Positions 1-11,335 of a stretch of 64,000 nucleotides of DNA are shown piece after piece. Every line of letters starts with the position of its first letter. Position 1 is the stretch's first letter. This DNA comes from Boswellia sacra (Eukaryota; Streptophyta; Magnoliopsida; Sapindales; Burseraceae). The stretch covers positions 558,001 through 622,000 of the forward strand of contig SNVD02013077.1 of NCBI GenBank assembly GCA_013180625.2. Direction: 5' to 3'. A program made the position numbers and the translations under genes. Below the pieces are notes generated by a model. It saw only the letters and a list, made by a program, of their open reading frames with translations, was not told the origin of the DNA and searched no databases.

Positions 1-223
1 TCATTAATCAGCTTCAGCTTTAGTTTAATGTTGACATGTCAGTTTGTAAATCTAGTCAATCAATTTCCTTAATCAGAGTCTTATGAGGGCAAAGCTGGCT
101 TCGTACTTTTACCATGGTTAAGCAAGTGTATGTATCATGAGAAAATATATTCCATTGAATCCATTCCAGTATCTTCTTAATAGTTTTAATGGCACACCTT
201 CTTCTCCTGTGATGCAAATGCAG

Positions 224-351
224 GATTTCATTCTAGTTTCTCGAACATATGTGCTCAAAGCAAAACAAACATGGATAGGTGCTTTGAGAGGTGGCTCACA
301 GAAGACAGACGTGTGCCTGCTCATCACCAAATGAATATTGCAGAATTGTAA
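224..351 (+). CDS. Possible 3'-terminal exon of an unidentified gene entering from the left edge
   Basis: After a pyrimidine-rich stretch and an AG at 222-223, one frame stays open for 42 codons and ends at a TAA at 349-351. It encodes a hydrophilic tail containing RCFERWLTEDRRVPAHHQ. The composition looks protein-like, and the gene would lie tail-to-tail with the next gene, whose stop codon is at 527. Two other frames here are also open over similar lengths, so the choice of frame is uncertain. I do not recognise the family. No upstream exon can be confirmed in bases 1-223. Confidence 0.3.
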
Positions 352-526
352 AGTTGATTACAAGCTTCCTGCACAAGATGAGGCTGTGGATCTCGATTTA
401 TCATATTACAAATCCACAATAAAACTGAATCATGTGATAAGCGAATAAATTTAAAATTAAAAAATTTATAAGTTTTTCACCATTTCTATTTGAGGGGAAG
501 AGTAACAGCTAAAAAAAAAATTGTTG

Positions 527-3500
527 TCACCAAAATCTCCATGGATCTTTGTATGGAGGAACATAGTTATCAGTTGGAGGCAGAAGGCGAAAAGAGTCCA
601 CAGTTCTTTCCAAGAAAGGTCCCATCTGCATCACATAAAATATGATGTGATTTTAGTTAGACTCAATTGCCAACTCCTTTATTCTGAAGAAGAAATGAAT
701 CATATTCTAATACTTTTAAATACTGTGACCAAATATTTTTAACATATGGTGAATTTGTCCAAGCATGCAGAGTAGTAGTACACTAATACTTGAAAGTAAT
801 GGGGAGTTTGCAGAGGAAGCATACAAGAAAGTGATTTTAGTAGTAGGTTGATATAATGAAATGCAGTAGTCCTCCCTACAAGAATTACAAAATTATATAA
901 ATAAAATGCCTTTGGTTGTCCCCGCAAACAGAACCTAAAGAGCCTAATCTAACGGTTATTCCTATTACAGGCCCAACAAACTTTTAGTTAAGACCGACTG
1001 ATGAAGAAGGAAAGTGATAGCAACTTGAAAAGTTATGCGATTATCATATTTTTGTTAATGAAGAGAGAGAAAGAGAGAGAAAGAGAAACAAACCTTGTCC
1101 CACTGCTTGCTGAGAGTAGAAGCACTAAGAGAATAAAGATAACCTGAAATCAAGTTTTTGTGAAGTTGATTAGTTAGAGCAAAAGGTGAACCGCAAAAAA
1201 TAGGGAAAATTGAAAAAATAGACAAAATTAGGGGGTCTCATTAAAAAATAGACACATCCTGATAAATTTTCATGTCATAGACACTTTTTTGACAAAAAGA
1301 CTCAAATACCCTTTGAAATTACTTTCATCCAGCACAACTCTTTTCGGGGATGAAATTGTCAAATTACAAACTATGGGGACTAAAAAGAAATTAAAAGTAT
1401 ATAGCGCGAAGACTTGCGCGTTCGACACTCGACACTCGACACTTCCTTGCATCCGACACAACTCGACATTCGACATTATTTGCATCCGACACAACTCGAA
1501 ACTCGACACGTGTGTGTCGAGCCGTGTCGAGTCGTGTCAGATTCTCTATAACAATCATTTTCGAGGACACATTAATTCGACACTCGACACTACCTTGTAT
1601 CCGACAGAACTCGACACTCGACACTCGACAAATATCCGACACTCGACACTACACTTTTCACCACTCGACAAACGATATTTTACCACTCGACACTCGACAT
1701 TACATAACTCGACACGACTCGACAGGTTGTTTTCAAGTGTTGAGTGTCTTCTTCTTCACGATATAACACTGGATTCACAACTCGTTTCATCGGTTTTCAC
1801 ACGCATTAACCCACAAAAATCACATTATAACGCTCGATTTATCCTTAAATAAGTTCACAAATCCTTCAGAAACTTAAATCTCGAATTCAAATTCTCTAGA
1901 AATTAAATCAAATCTGAAGAGAGGGAGATGGGTTTCGGTGGTCTGAAGAGAGAGAAATAAGGCTTTGGAAAAAATTGAATACATAAGGGTAATTGGGTCT
2001 TTTTGTCAAGAAAGTGTCTATGGCATGAAAATTTTTGAGAATGTGTCTAGATTTCAACTAGGGTCCCTAATTTTATCTATCTTCTCAATTTTTCCCAAAA
2101 AATAAGCTAGATAGATCACTTTAATGCTACTAACAAAAACTAGATTGCCCATTTTTCAAACATTTTTTCTCCTTTTTATCCTCCATGCTAAATTTTGTTG
2201 GCTGATGAACAAGGCATCTAATCAATGGGCCAGGTGCTAATCTTCTTTTCGATTTAATAAATTCAGAAGCTTTGCATCTCAAGAGTGCTTCAAGATCAGT
2301 ACAATCTAACACAGGAAGTTTAAGTTCTGAATAGGTCTGAATGAAATTTTTAACTGAAAGATGCCTGGAGGTCAGGGAACAGTAGAACTGAAAAACTTTG
2401 TAGTCATACCGTCTCGTTCAGCAGTTGAAGCAACATAATGTCGATAAAGGTTTGGTTCCGGTGCCTGCCATTGCATTTAAGGCATCAACACCAGTAACAG
2501 TATACAAATCTTTCCAGGATGACTTGCTACTGAAGATGAAAAAACTTACAACATTGCTAGGTGATTTCCGTACAAGATATTCGTAATACCAGTATGATTC
2601 ACCATAAATCTAAAGAAAAAAAAAATTCGAGACAAATAAAGTTACATACAGACAGACACAAATAAAGAGAGATATAATCATATGCATTGTACTAAATACA
2701 GCTACGTACTTCACTATTATGTGTATCAAGAACTGAACTCTCTTCCATGCGCTGACTTGAGGTAACTCGCTGTAGAAGGAAGCAACAAGTTAATCAAGCA
2801 CTGGTTCAAGAAGTTAAACTTTTAGAATAAAATCAATATTAGTAGATCAAAATACGGGCCATTTTAAACTTTCAAGAATGGTAACCATTACATGGTTCAT
2901 TAGATTGGATGAGTTTAGTAAAGTGAATATAAATTCTGTTTCAAATTTGCATTTTTTGCAACAGATATGCCATATATTTGCTGTGAAATTTCACATTGTA
3001 AACTTCCATAATTGGATAAAATAATCAATCTTCAAATTTAGCATATTGCTTGTCCCTAAAGTCAAAAAAACAGAGTGTGAGATCCATCATTTACATTTTC
3101 TGAAAGAAAAGCCTTGTTGTAAGGAGAGGTGAATAATTACCAAAGCAGACTTGTCCGACAAAACAGAATCAGCAACATCTTTTGCACTCCACGTACTTTT
3201 ATCCTTTGATTTTAAGATCTGAAGATTTGGAGGACCTATCTGAAACAAAGGATATAAATTCATAAAACATGTAGGGATACCAAGAGGGGTTGCACAATCA
3301 AATATCAGGTTGCGTTATAAGTTACCGAAACAGAAATAATAAGGTTATCAATAATGTCAACACGCTCAGACACTATGCGCAGGCGAGCATCAGCTGTATC
3401 ATATTCAAAAGAATGTATAGTTACCCACATGAAGGCATTAGCTAAAACTTGGAAACAAGGAAGCATTTATATAAGTAAGCATGCGTCACTCCAATACCAA

Positions 3501-4890
3501 GTAGAGATAAAAATATTTGAACTTACGGGACAGTGGAGCAGCAGATGAATAGCGCTCTGGCTTCCTGGATTCCACCCTTCAAGAAAGTGCAAAAAGAATG
3601 AAGGAGAGAACTAGTTTGCTGCTGGATAAATAATATTACAAAACAGTAATTACCTTCATCTCATTTTAGCAGAAGAGTTCGACTACTATTTGATCAATTC
3701 CATGACAGTAAAAGAAGAAAAGACGTTCCTTCTCTAAAAATCCCTAGTTTTGAGACTTTGAATTAACCTAAAATGGTCCCTTCTCAGTCTCAAGTTTACA
3801 CTGTACAACAATATATAACCTTGGAAAGAAAAATGTGTAAGGCGACACATAGCCTTGCACAAAGAACAAGTTAAAAGAGTTTGTAATGTTTACTGATAGT
3901 GATGATTGTTATCTCATTGTGTCTTAGAAACACATTGATCCATCATTTGATAGACTTTAAACTTGGTATTCAGAAACCTTAAAAAATATGAACTTGATAG
4001 AGTTTGATTCTGTATAGAGAGGTGACTTGAGATATTACAAATAATCCTTTTATGCACCAATGCTTCTATCCATCCACACAACACAAGCATCCAATTTGAA
4101 AAAGATTTTCAAACACAAAACTAACCACCAGAACAGACAAATAACAAGAAAATGCAATATACAAAATCATTGCAGAGTGCCTACCATTTGAAGAGAAACT
4201 TCTTTGATGGTAACTCCACTGGGTACAAATAAGAATAAGCGTTTATATCATCACTCATTGAAGCCATTTTCAGATCCTCCTGCGCAAGACATCCTGCAAT
4301 GAAGCCATTAGATCAAGTAATTCTTACAGCATGAAAAGATAAAAGGGATATTTGACAAACAATATCAAAGTTGCACATTCTAATAAATTTTGGTTGAACA
4401 AAATTCTGAACAAGAAGCTAACTGGGTCTAATCGTCATCTTTCTTGATAAAATGTAATTAAGAAAAAAATCAGAGATTTTAACGAACTTTGCCACCGACA
4501 AAAGCAACATGTACTGGACCATATATGAATATTAATGAGATTCTAGTAGACACTCACTTCACTTATCTTCTGTTTCCTCCTCAAATAAATATAGTAAATT
4601 TTAAAAATTAATCCAAAAAAAAGAAGAATTAAAGATAAAACAAGGCAAACAATTGTGTGAAACAAAACAAGCATACCTGGAGATGGGAAGACCAAAGATA
4701 GTGAGGAAGAGACAGCAAAGAGAACCAAATCTCTTCTCCAGAGCCCATTTTGTGATTGTGAAATGGGTTTTGAAGGTGCAGAAGAGCACACTATTGCCTT
4801 CTCTTGTAACCCACAACATTTCTGGCTTTGCACACTAGTAGGACTGCCCCGGTTTCTGTTGCCCACAACCACAACACTTCGACATTCCAT
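527..4890 (-). CDS. PPD5: PsbP domain-containing protein 5-like, chloroplast thylakoid lumen
   Basis: Ten exons join in phase: 4677-4890, 4185-4293, 3527-3576, 3326-3393, 3141-3239, 2710-2769, 2550-2609, 2410-2464, 1094-1143 and 527-625. They give 287 aa, close to the roughly 300 aa of the family. The N-terminus is Ser/Arg-rich with a twin-Arg followed by a hydrophobic stretch (RRDLVLFAVSSSLSLVFPSP), which fits a bipartite plastid and lumen transit peptide. The PsbP fold follows: VESRKPERYSSAAPLS, IVSERVDIIDNLIISV, then YWYYEYLVRKSP and a C-terminus ending PPYKDPWRFW. PPD proteins are thylakoid-lumen relatives of the oxygen-evolving PsbP subunit; PPD5 has been linked to NDH function and to strigolactone-related phenotypes, and its biochemistry is unclear. 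The start chosen is the ATG at 4888-4890; an in-frame ATG lies 24 codons upstream across a CA repeat. The 1.27-kb intron between exons 8 and 9 carries a transposon. Confidence 0.88.
1203..2095. mobile_element. Non-autonomous MULE-like element (copy 1) inside a PPD5 intron
   Basis: An 893-bp segment has terminal inverted repeats of about 100-120 bp. The left end begins GGGAAAATTGAAAAAATAGA and the right end, reverse-complemented, begins GGAAAAATTGAGAAGATAGA. Both arms then carry matching text such as ATTTTCATG(T/C)CATAGACACTTT. It is flanked by a perfect 9-bp direct repeat CAAAAAATA (1194-1202 and 2096-2104), the target-duplication size typical of Mutator-like elements. The interior (about 1420-1730) is dense with ACTCGACA / TCGACAC repeats on both strands. 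No transposase is encoded; the long frames inside are translations of the repeat. Confidence 0.75.
1421..1730. repeat. TCGACA-type short repeat array
   Basis: The interior of the MULE-like element is built from irregular iterations of ACTCGACA/TCGACAC words, separated by short spacers that often contain ATCCGACA. Words occur in both orientations (for example CGACACTCGACACT near 1430 and GTGTCGAG near 1513), so the array can fold back on itself. The second element copy near 18.7-19.0 kb has a diverged version of the same vocabulary. Confidence 0.7.
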
Positions 4891-6487
4891 TAAGAAGAAC
4901 ACACACACACACACACACACACATACATACATGCATACAGACATACATGTATACATATACATGCATAAGAATAAGAGAGAGAGTAGCTGAACCTGAAGAA
5001 ATGGAGGTTGGAGAGGGAAAGAGAGGAAGAGTGAAGAGCCATTCTCGGGCCACTAGTCTCATCCGCTACGCCTTCCTTGATCACTTGCTTTTTCTTATTA
5101 TTGTGGATTCTCTACGGTTCGCTACAGGTTAATTCAGGGGAAAGAACGCAAATATCATAAATATCCTCAAAGCTTAAAAAATTAAATTTTAAACCTTATA
5201 CTTAAGAAAAATACTTTTAACACACTCTGAACATTCTCTTTTTCATTCTCGAATTTTTTTATTCCAGTAATGCTAGTCTTATAGTTTATATATAATATAA
5301 ATTCTACACATAACAAAACCCAATTAAAGATGTAATTTTTCTTATTCTTTTTATTTTTTCTCCTTCTAATAAAATTTTATTATATAGATTGCTACATTAA
5401 GTTGTACAGTTTAGATTATATATAAGTTATCTAACACTACTCTTTTTTTGTTCACACGAAGCTTAAAAATTTTAATTATTGATAGTCAAATATATGATAC
5501 ACTTGTCCTTATTATAATTCTATAAAATTTTCCGAATAAATATCAATTCGGAAAAGTGTCCAAGACCAAGAGAATATTATTGCTAACAATTCTCGATGTT
5601 TATTATATACAAGTGTGCAAGTAACATTAGGGTTGTTGTGTTAATGCTAACTTTGGGTATGAAATAAAATTTTAGAAATATCTAGATTTAAATGATTAAT
5701 CCAAACTTTAAAAGGGTGTAAGTGTGGCGGTGGCAAAAGAATGAAGAAGTTGCCATGATTGACGAGTGTAAAAATAAGAAAAAACGTGTATCCAAACAGC
5801 GCCAAAAAGGCACGATTTTCAAGTAAACGTCTTCGCTCCTGTTACTCTAAAACCATTTTATTCATTATTGGAGATCTCTTCGATCATCTGCTTTTTCGCC
5901 TCTTACCGCCGCTAAATTCTGGTAGATCACAATTTCCTTTCTCTCTTTATTTATTTATTGTTCAAAATTATGCGATCTTAATTTAATTTGTCATGTTAAA
6001 ATCGTGATTCAATTATTGATTATGATCGAAACTTTTCATTTCGAATAAATAAAGTTTGGTTTGATTACAGGTTAGGTTTTGTTGTTGTTGTTGTTGTTGT
6101 ATTATTTCTGATTTGATCATTTGTAACTTTATGTTGATAATGATAGGATTCTTTCTGATTTTTTGCTTTTCAATTCGATAATTCACCTCCTTCTTGAGTT
6201 GATTTGGATGACTTTGTTGAATTGGAGAAGAAAATAAATCATTGAAATAAATAGATAAATAATTGTTATTGTTATATGATCTTGTTCTTGCAATTTATTA
6301 GATTATTATGGCGGAAAGAAATGAACATATGAAGCTTAGAATTTGAAATCAATGTGATTTGACATTCACACACACACATATATGTATGTATGTATACATG
6401 GTTTTGTGATTACATGAATAGCTATTTAGTCTTCTTTAGATGAACTTTTGTTTGATGAGCAGTTATCTTTTTTCTTTGAATGAAGCG
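4891..6487. promoter_or_regulatory. Divergent intergenic region between PPD5-like and CID-like genes
   Basis: The two start codons face away from each other, about 1.6 kb apart. The PPD5 side (4891-5130) holds its leader with the CA repeat. The 5150-5760 stretch is very AT-rich and shows no gene. The CID side appears to have a 5'-UTR exon ending near 5921 (GT at 5922-5923), an intron with a GTT repeat (about 6078-6098) and an AG acceptor at 6461-6462, then a short leader to the ATG at 6488. No transcription start can be fixed from sequence alone. Confidence 0.5.
4900..4923. repeat. (CA)n microsatellite in the PPD5 leader
   Basis: About 12 uninterrupted CA units directly upstream of the chosen PPD5 start codon, followed by imperfect CATA units to about 4960. 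On the coding strand this reads (TG)n and encodes alternating Val-Cys in the frame of PPD5. Confidence 0.9.
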
Positions 6488-7992
6488 ATGAAGCCTGGAG
6501 TTTCTTCTTTAAATCCGTATGCGGCATCATACATACCTCTCTCAAAAAGAGAGGCATATGAACCTGCAATAAAAGATTCTAAGACTGTCAACGAGGCTGC
6601 CTGGTATGCACATCATGTGCATGTAGCACAGAACCAGCATCATAACAAGGTTTCTCTTGATTCTGTTGCTCATGGCTCTGAAAAGGTTCTCATTCCTGAA
6701 AGTTCCTCCGTGAAGAGCCACCCTGTCCAAGGTTCTTCGTCAAGTAGGCAGACGACGGATGAAGAATTTGACATGGATTTGGAATATCTGCAGATGTCAT
6801 TTCCTGGTTTATCTGATCAATCCCTCACTGATGTTTATTTGGCAAACAAGGGCGACTTGGATGCCACTATTGATATGCTAACCCAGCTTGAGGTAAGCTT
6901 TGTCAACTTATGAGTATTGAAGTTGTTAAGATAGACTCAATAGTATGGATTGCATCTATAGTTCTCTTTCCTGCGGTGGGTTGGTTTAGGAAATTGAATA
7001 GTTGAGATTGTTGTCAGTTGTTTGGCTCCCTGTAGTTCTAAAATTGAATCAGTTGAATGGCACAAATTTTCCTGATTCTTTTACAATGCTGTACTGACAC
7101 AGCTATTTTGCATTTGGCTAATGAATGAACGCAGCAGGAGAGGGATGTAGCAGCTTGACCCAATTCAGACATTAATAACTTTATTCAATTTTGAGCCATT
7201 TTTATGTTGGTTTTTTATTGAAGGGAACAACATCTCCCGCATATGAGCTATTCTGATGTCTGAAAATATTTCTTTTTTGTTTTCTTTTGACTAATTTATT
7301 GGTACTGGGTATGTTAATTGTTCTTGTCTATGTCTTGCTCTTATTTAGACTTGCTTTATCTCATACTCATGCATGCTTCTCTGATAGCAACTGCCAGTAG
7401 TTAATTCTGGAAAGTAGTGCTTTGGTTGTGTATCTTTTTGTCTTATCCAGTAAACTATCTTTTTAACTTTGTTTACACTGTTTATATATCTCCTTTGATG
7501 GTATGGTAGATAGATTAGTAGGATAAGGGGGATGTAACAGCTATTGCATATAGTATGTTGGAAGTGCTAACAGCAAGAAAGTGCTATGCTTTTGGCTTCA
7601 TGATTCAGGGACTGTGTTTTTATCCAATATGCTTAGGTGCATTATAATCAGAAAAAGATCCCCGCTCATGGGGAACTTAATAAGATCCATCTCCAAGGCT
7701 ATCAGAGAAGTATATTATAATTACTGAAATTTTAATCATTTTTCTCATTTTCTTATCTTGTGAATTAAGCTTCGTTCATATATTTCTTTTCTTTTACTCA
7801 CTGTAAGCGTGCAATTCTTGTCTGCAGTTTGATACTGTGGAGTCTTCTGAAAATCTTCCAGACTCATTGGACATTGGCGATGTTTCAGAATCTGGGTCTT
7901 CATCTGAGTGTGCAGCTTTGAAACTAAAGAATGTTGTTGGTGAAGCCGGTGCTTCTTCATCTGGTTCCTCAGGCTCAGCTGTCGTCTCCTGA
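6488..7992 (+). CDS. PAM2/CUE polyadenylate-binding-protein-interacting protein (CID5/CID6-like)
   Basis: Two exons, 6488-6892 and 7828-7992, give 189 aa. Residues 7-18 form a PAM2 motif (SLNPYAASYIPL), the peptide that binds the MLLE domain of poly(A)-binding protein. Residues 95-135 form a CUE-type ubiquitin-binding domain (LEYLQMSFPGLSDQSL, then TDVYLANKGDLDATIDML). The tail is Ser-rich and acidic. Plant CID5/CID6/CID7 proteins share this PAM2 plus CUE layout; in Arabidopsis CID5 is also called IPD1 and is linked to ploidy control in dark-grown hypocotyls. The ATG at 6488 lies just after the 5'-UTR intron acceptor. A longer frame from 6440 would run through the intron end and is not favoured. 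Its divergent neighbour is PPD5-like, as I recall for Arabidopsis. Confidence 0.85.
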
Positions 7993-9694
7993 ACGATTTT
8001 GTGAGAGACAAGTTGCAAGCTTTTCCCATTGGCTTTTTTGCCTCTTTCCTTTTTTTAGCCTTTTCACAGATTGTGGATAAGTATGTAAGTAGGGGGGGAT
8101 ATTTCCTTTGAGGTGGGAGGCATCATACGTATGTTTGGTCATGGTTGTATAGTTCCAAGATGATTGTGTCCTAAGCTTCTCTTGCCCTTCTAGGCTCTTG
8201 TTTTTGTTGTATGAGTCAAACGCCCCTTATGCAATTATAATGCTGATGGCAATTCTCAGAAAAATTAAAAGTGATCACTGATTATCGGTTTTGATTTATC
8301 GGTTTTGATTTGCTATGGAATGGAATGGCGTAAAGATTGTTTTGATGTTAAATAGTTTTGGTTGTACTTAAAAAGCTTGGTATGTGATGGTTGAAAGCAT
8401 TGTAAAGTATTGAAAGTAAGCAATCGAGTAATGTTTAATCTGCTCATTCGTTAATCTTCATGTTCTTCACAGCAGTGTTTCCATGTCCAATTCTCCATGA
8501 GATGTTTGTCCTTTGATATACAACCCAAGAAACGGTAAAAAGTTAAATGCTAGGCAGACTTTTGGGTGGTCAAAAACTATGCAAGTTGGCAAAATTGTTT
8601 CCAATGCCATCGCAGCAATAAAAAAATTATCTGTTTTTGTGTTACTTTCACTGCTCATCGCAAGAAAATTTGTTTTGTTTCTAAAACAAGAGAGTAATGG
8701 AACATGAGTCGGGTTCTTGAATCATTCTTCTCCCTTGAATGCTCTGGTTTACATTCTTTATTGAGGTAATTAATATTATGCTATAATTATCTACCCTGGG
8801 CAAATATCCTGCCGGTCAACCTCTGATGCTAAAATCCTTGCTGGAAGAAAAGCTTCAAGAAACAGTTGAGCATAAAATTACAAAGATTTTAATGGTTCAT
8901 TAAATACCTAATGGATGTGGGGTTACTATAATATGAGCGGTTTACTGGATTTTTCTAAATAAGGATAAGACTAAAAGATGACAATGAATCAACTTCCATT
9001 CAATAAAAATAAAAAAGTTAAAAAATTTTAAAAAAAATTGATAATGTGTATTTCAAGTTAAAAGAAGAAACATAGCAAGTACATCGTCCAAACAATTCCT
9101 GTTAAAGGTCGCAAATATTACCTAGGAGGACTAATAGTCTTTCTGAGTTGCCGATGTGGCAATTTCAGTGGAGATCATGTTCTGCCAGAAATGGAAAAGA
9201 CAAGATAATAATAACAAATAATAATAATGATAAATAAGTATTGACCAGACACAAAAAAAAAAAAAAGAAACAGCTAAAAACTATTCCGTTAGTTTCGGTT
9301 ATTTAACACAAGTCTCCATCGGACGAGGTCTTTGGACACCATAGATTCATTCAAAGATTCTGTGTTTACAATTCATTTGAAAACCCAGATCAACATTTAT
9401 CATTTCACAACACCCAGATAGTCATTCTTGTTCAATTGCCAATCATCATATATCTATCTGAGTTTCCTTTTCCATTACTTGCATTCTTATCTGGAGATCT
9501 TGCTCTTGATAATTTTTTTAGTCATAAAGAGAGAGAGAGAGAGAGAGATTTCAAGGGCTTGCTTTAGTTTTTGATGATCTGGGTGTTTGCAGAATGCCTT
9601 ATTCTGATGAATTATAGATTTTGGGCTTAGCTAGTTGTAATATATAATCTTCTTGGGTTGAGTTTTGAGTCAATTTTGTAAAGAAAAGCACAAG
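7993..9694. other. Intergenic region, CID-like 3' UTR to DnaJ leader
   Basis: The first few hundred bases look like the 3' UTR of the CID-like gene. A small duplication of TATCGGTTTTGATTT lies near 8283-8310. From about 8900 to 9270 the DNA is AT-rich with A-runs. A GA-rich microsatellite (about 9530-9548) lies in the probable DnaJ leader. No further gene is visible. Confidence 0.5.
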
Positions 9695-11335
9695 ATGGGA
9701 ATGGATTATTATAACATATTGAAGGTGAACAAGAATGCAACAGATGATGATCTCAAGAAATCTTATAGGAGATTGGCAATGAAATGGCACCCTGACAAGA
9801 ACCCCAACAACAAAAAGGAAGCTGAAGCCAAATTCAAGCAGATTTCCGAGGCTTATGAGGCATGAATTTATTTTATTTTATTTTTCTCGCTTATGTTCTT
9901 ATCTTGGTTTTCCTTCTGTTAGAATTTAACTAGACTTACATTTGTATGTTTTGAATTGTGATGATCTTCTTTAGAATTTGTTTTATTTCTTTCTCAAATC
10001 ACAGTCTTAATTTAACCAAATGAGCTGCTAAGAGAAATGGATGCATTTATGTCTACTAGGGAATATTTTAGCTAATTTTATTTCTTCTTTATATTTTTGG
10101 AAACCAAATCTAGCTTAAAGGCCTAGAGTTTTTATATGAAATTTAGTTATGTTATTCAACTGGGGATGATATCTGCTGCTATATTGGAATTATCTTGAAA
10201 ACATGCAGATTGGATTTGATGGTTTATTGAGATGTTTCTGTGAAATCAGGTCTTAAGTGACCCTCAAAAGAGAGCAATTTATGATCAGTATGGCGAAGAA
10301 GGATTGAAAGACATGCCACCATCTGGCAGTGGTGGATTTCGAACTGGTAGTAGTGGTAGCTCTAGTGGGTTCAATCCTAGGAATGCAGAAGACATCTTTG
10401 CAGAATTTTTTGGTAGTAGTCCTTTCGGATTTGGTTCATCAGGGCATGGGAAGTCCATGAGGTTCCAGTCTGATGGAGGAGGTACGTTTGGGAACTTCGG
10501 TTCAACCGAAAATATTTTTCGAGCTCATAGTGAGGGGAATCATCCACCTAGGAAACCTCCACCTGTGGAAAGCAAACTACCATGCACCCTCGAGGAGCTA
10601 TATACAGGATCAACCAGGAAAATGAAGATCTCCAGAACTGTAGTTGATGTCCGCGGGTATGTATATTAAGCTCAGGAACTGTGCTTATTCTGTTTTTCCC
10701 CTTCCCCACCCGCTTTGTTCTTATATCCTCATCATTTATTTCCTGAATTAAATCTTCCATAGTATTTTAGCCTAAGTTTTTGAATGTTTTCTTATGCAAA
10801 CTCTTTAAGGCTCACATTGTTATTTCCAATTGTTTAACAAACCTTTTGTAGATCAATCAGTACTTGCTGATTATTTGTAAATTCATATATTTACAGACGT
10901 CAAGTACAAGAAACTGAGATTTTAACCATTGACGTGAAGCCTGGGTGGAAGAAGGGAACAAAAATCACTTTTCCGGATAAAGGAAATGAGCAGCCAAATC
11001 AGCTTCCAGCAGACCTTGTTTTTGTGATTGATGAGAGGCCCCATGATATGTACAAGAGAGATGGCAATGACCTCATCGTAAACCATAAGGTGTCACTAGC
11101 TGAAGCATTGGGGGGGACCACAGTAGAACTCTCCACACTTGATGGTCGCAATCTACCAATTGCAGTAACTGATATTATTAGCCCTGGTTATGAGCTTCTT
11201 GTTCCGAAGGAGGGAATGCCAATAGCAAAAGAGCCAGGTAATAGGGGTGATCTGAGGATCATATTTGAGGTGAAGTTCCCAACAAGATTGACTCCGGAGC
11301 AACGAGCAGGACTCAAGCGTGCCTTGGGGGGCTGA
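9695..11335 (+). CDS. Class B (type II) DnaJ/Hsp40 co-chaperone
   Basis: Three exons, 9695-9859, 10250-10656 and 10897-11335, encode 336 aa, the usual length for DNAJB1/Sis1-type plant proteins. The J domain runs over residues 4-70 with the invariant HPD at 32-34 and ends [21 protein letters not shown] Gly/Phe/Ser-rich linker follows ([18 protein letters not shown]), then the two beta-barrel client-binding domains, starting near [15 protein letters not shown], and the C-terminal dimerisation segment ([15 protein letters not shown]). There is no CxxCxGxG zinc finger, so it is class B rather than class A. It would stimulate Hsp70 ATPase activity and deliver unfolded clients in the cytosol or nucleus. 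The first intron starts with GC instead of GT. The nearest Arabidopsis counterpart, from gene order, is At5g25530. Confidence 0.93.
9860..10249 (+). other. GC-AG intron in the DnaJ gene
   Basis: Exon 1 must end at GAG (9857-9859) so that the next exon (GTC TTA AGT) restores the J-domain sequence EAYEVLSDPQK. The intron therefore starts GCATGA and ends TCAG. No GT donor nearby keeps the reading frame. Confidence 0.8.

Noticed and set aside
1289..1852. Long plus-strand frame of 187 codons
   Set aside because: It lies entirely within the MULE-like element and translates the TCGACA array into Arg/His/Ser/Thr repeats; no protein-like domain.
4835..5062. Minus-strand frame of 75 codons through the CA repeat upstream of PPD5
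   Set aside because: A different frame from PPD5, passing through the microsatellite and into PPD5 exon 1 out of frame; kept only as a possible uORF.
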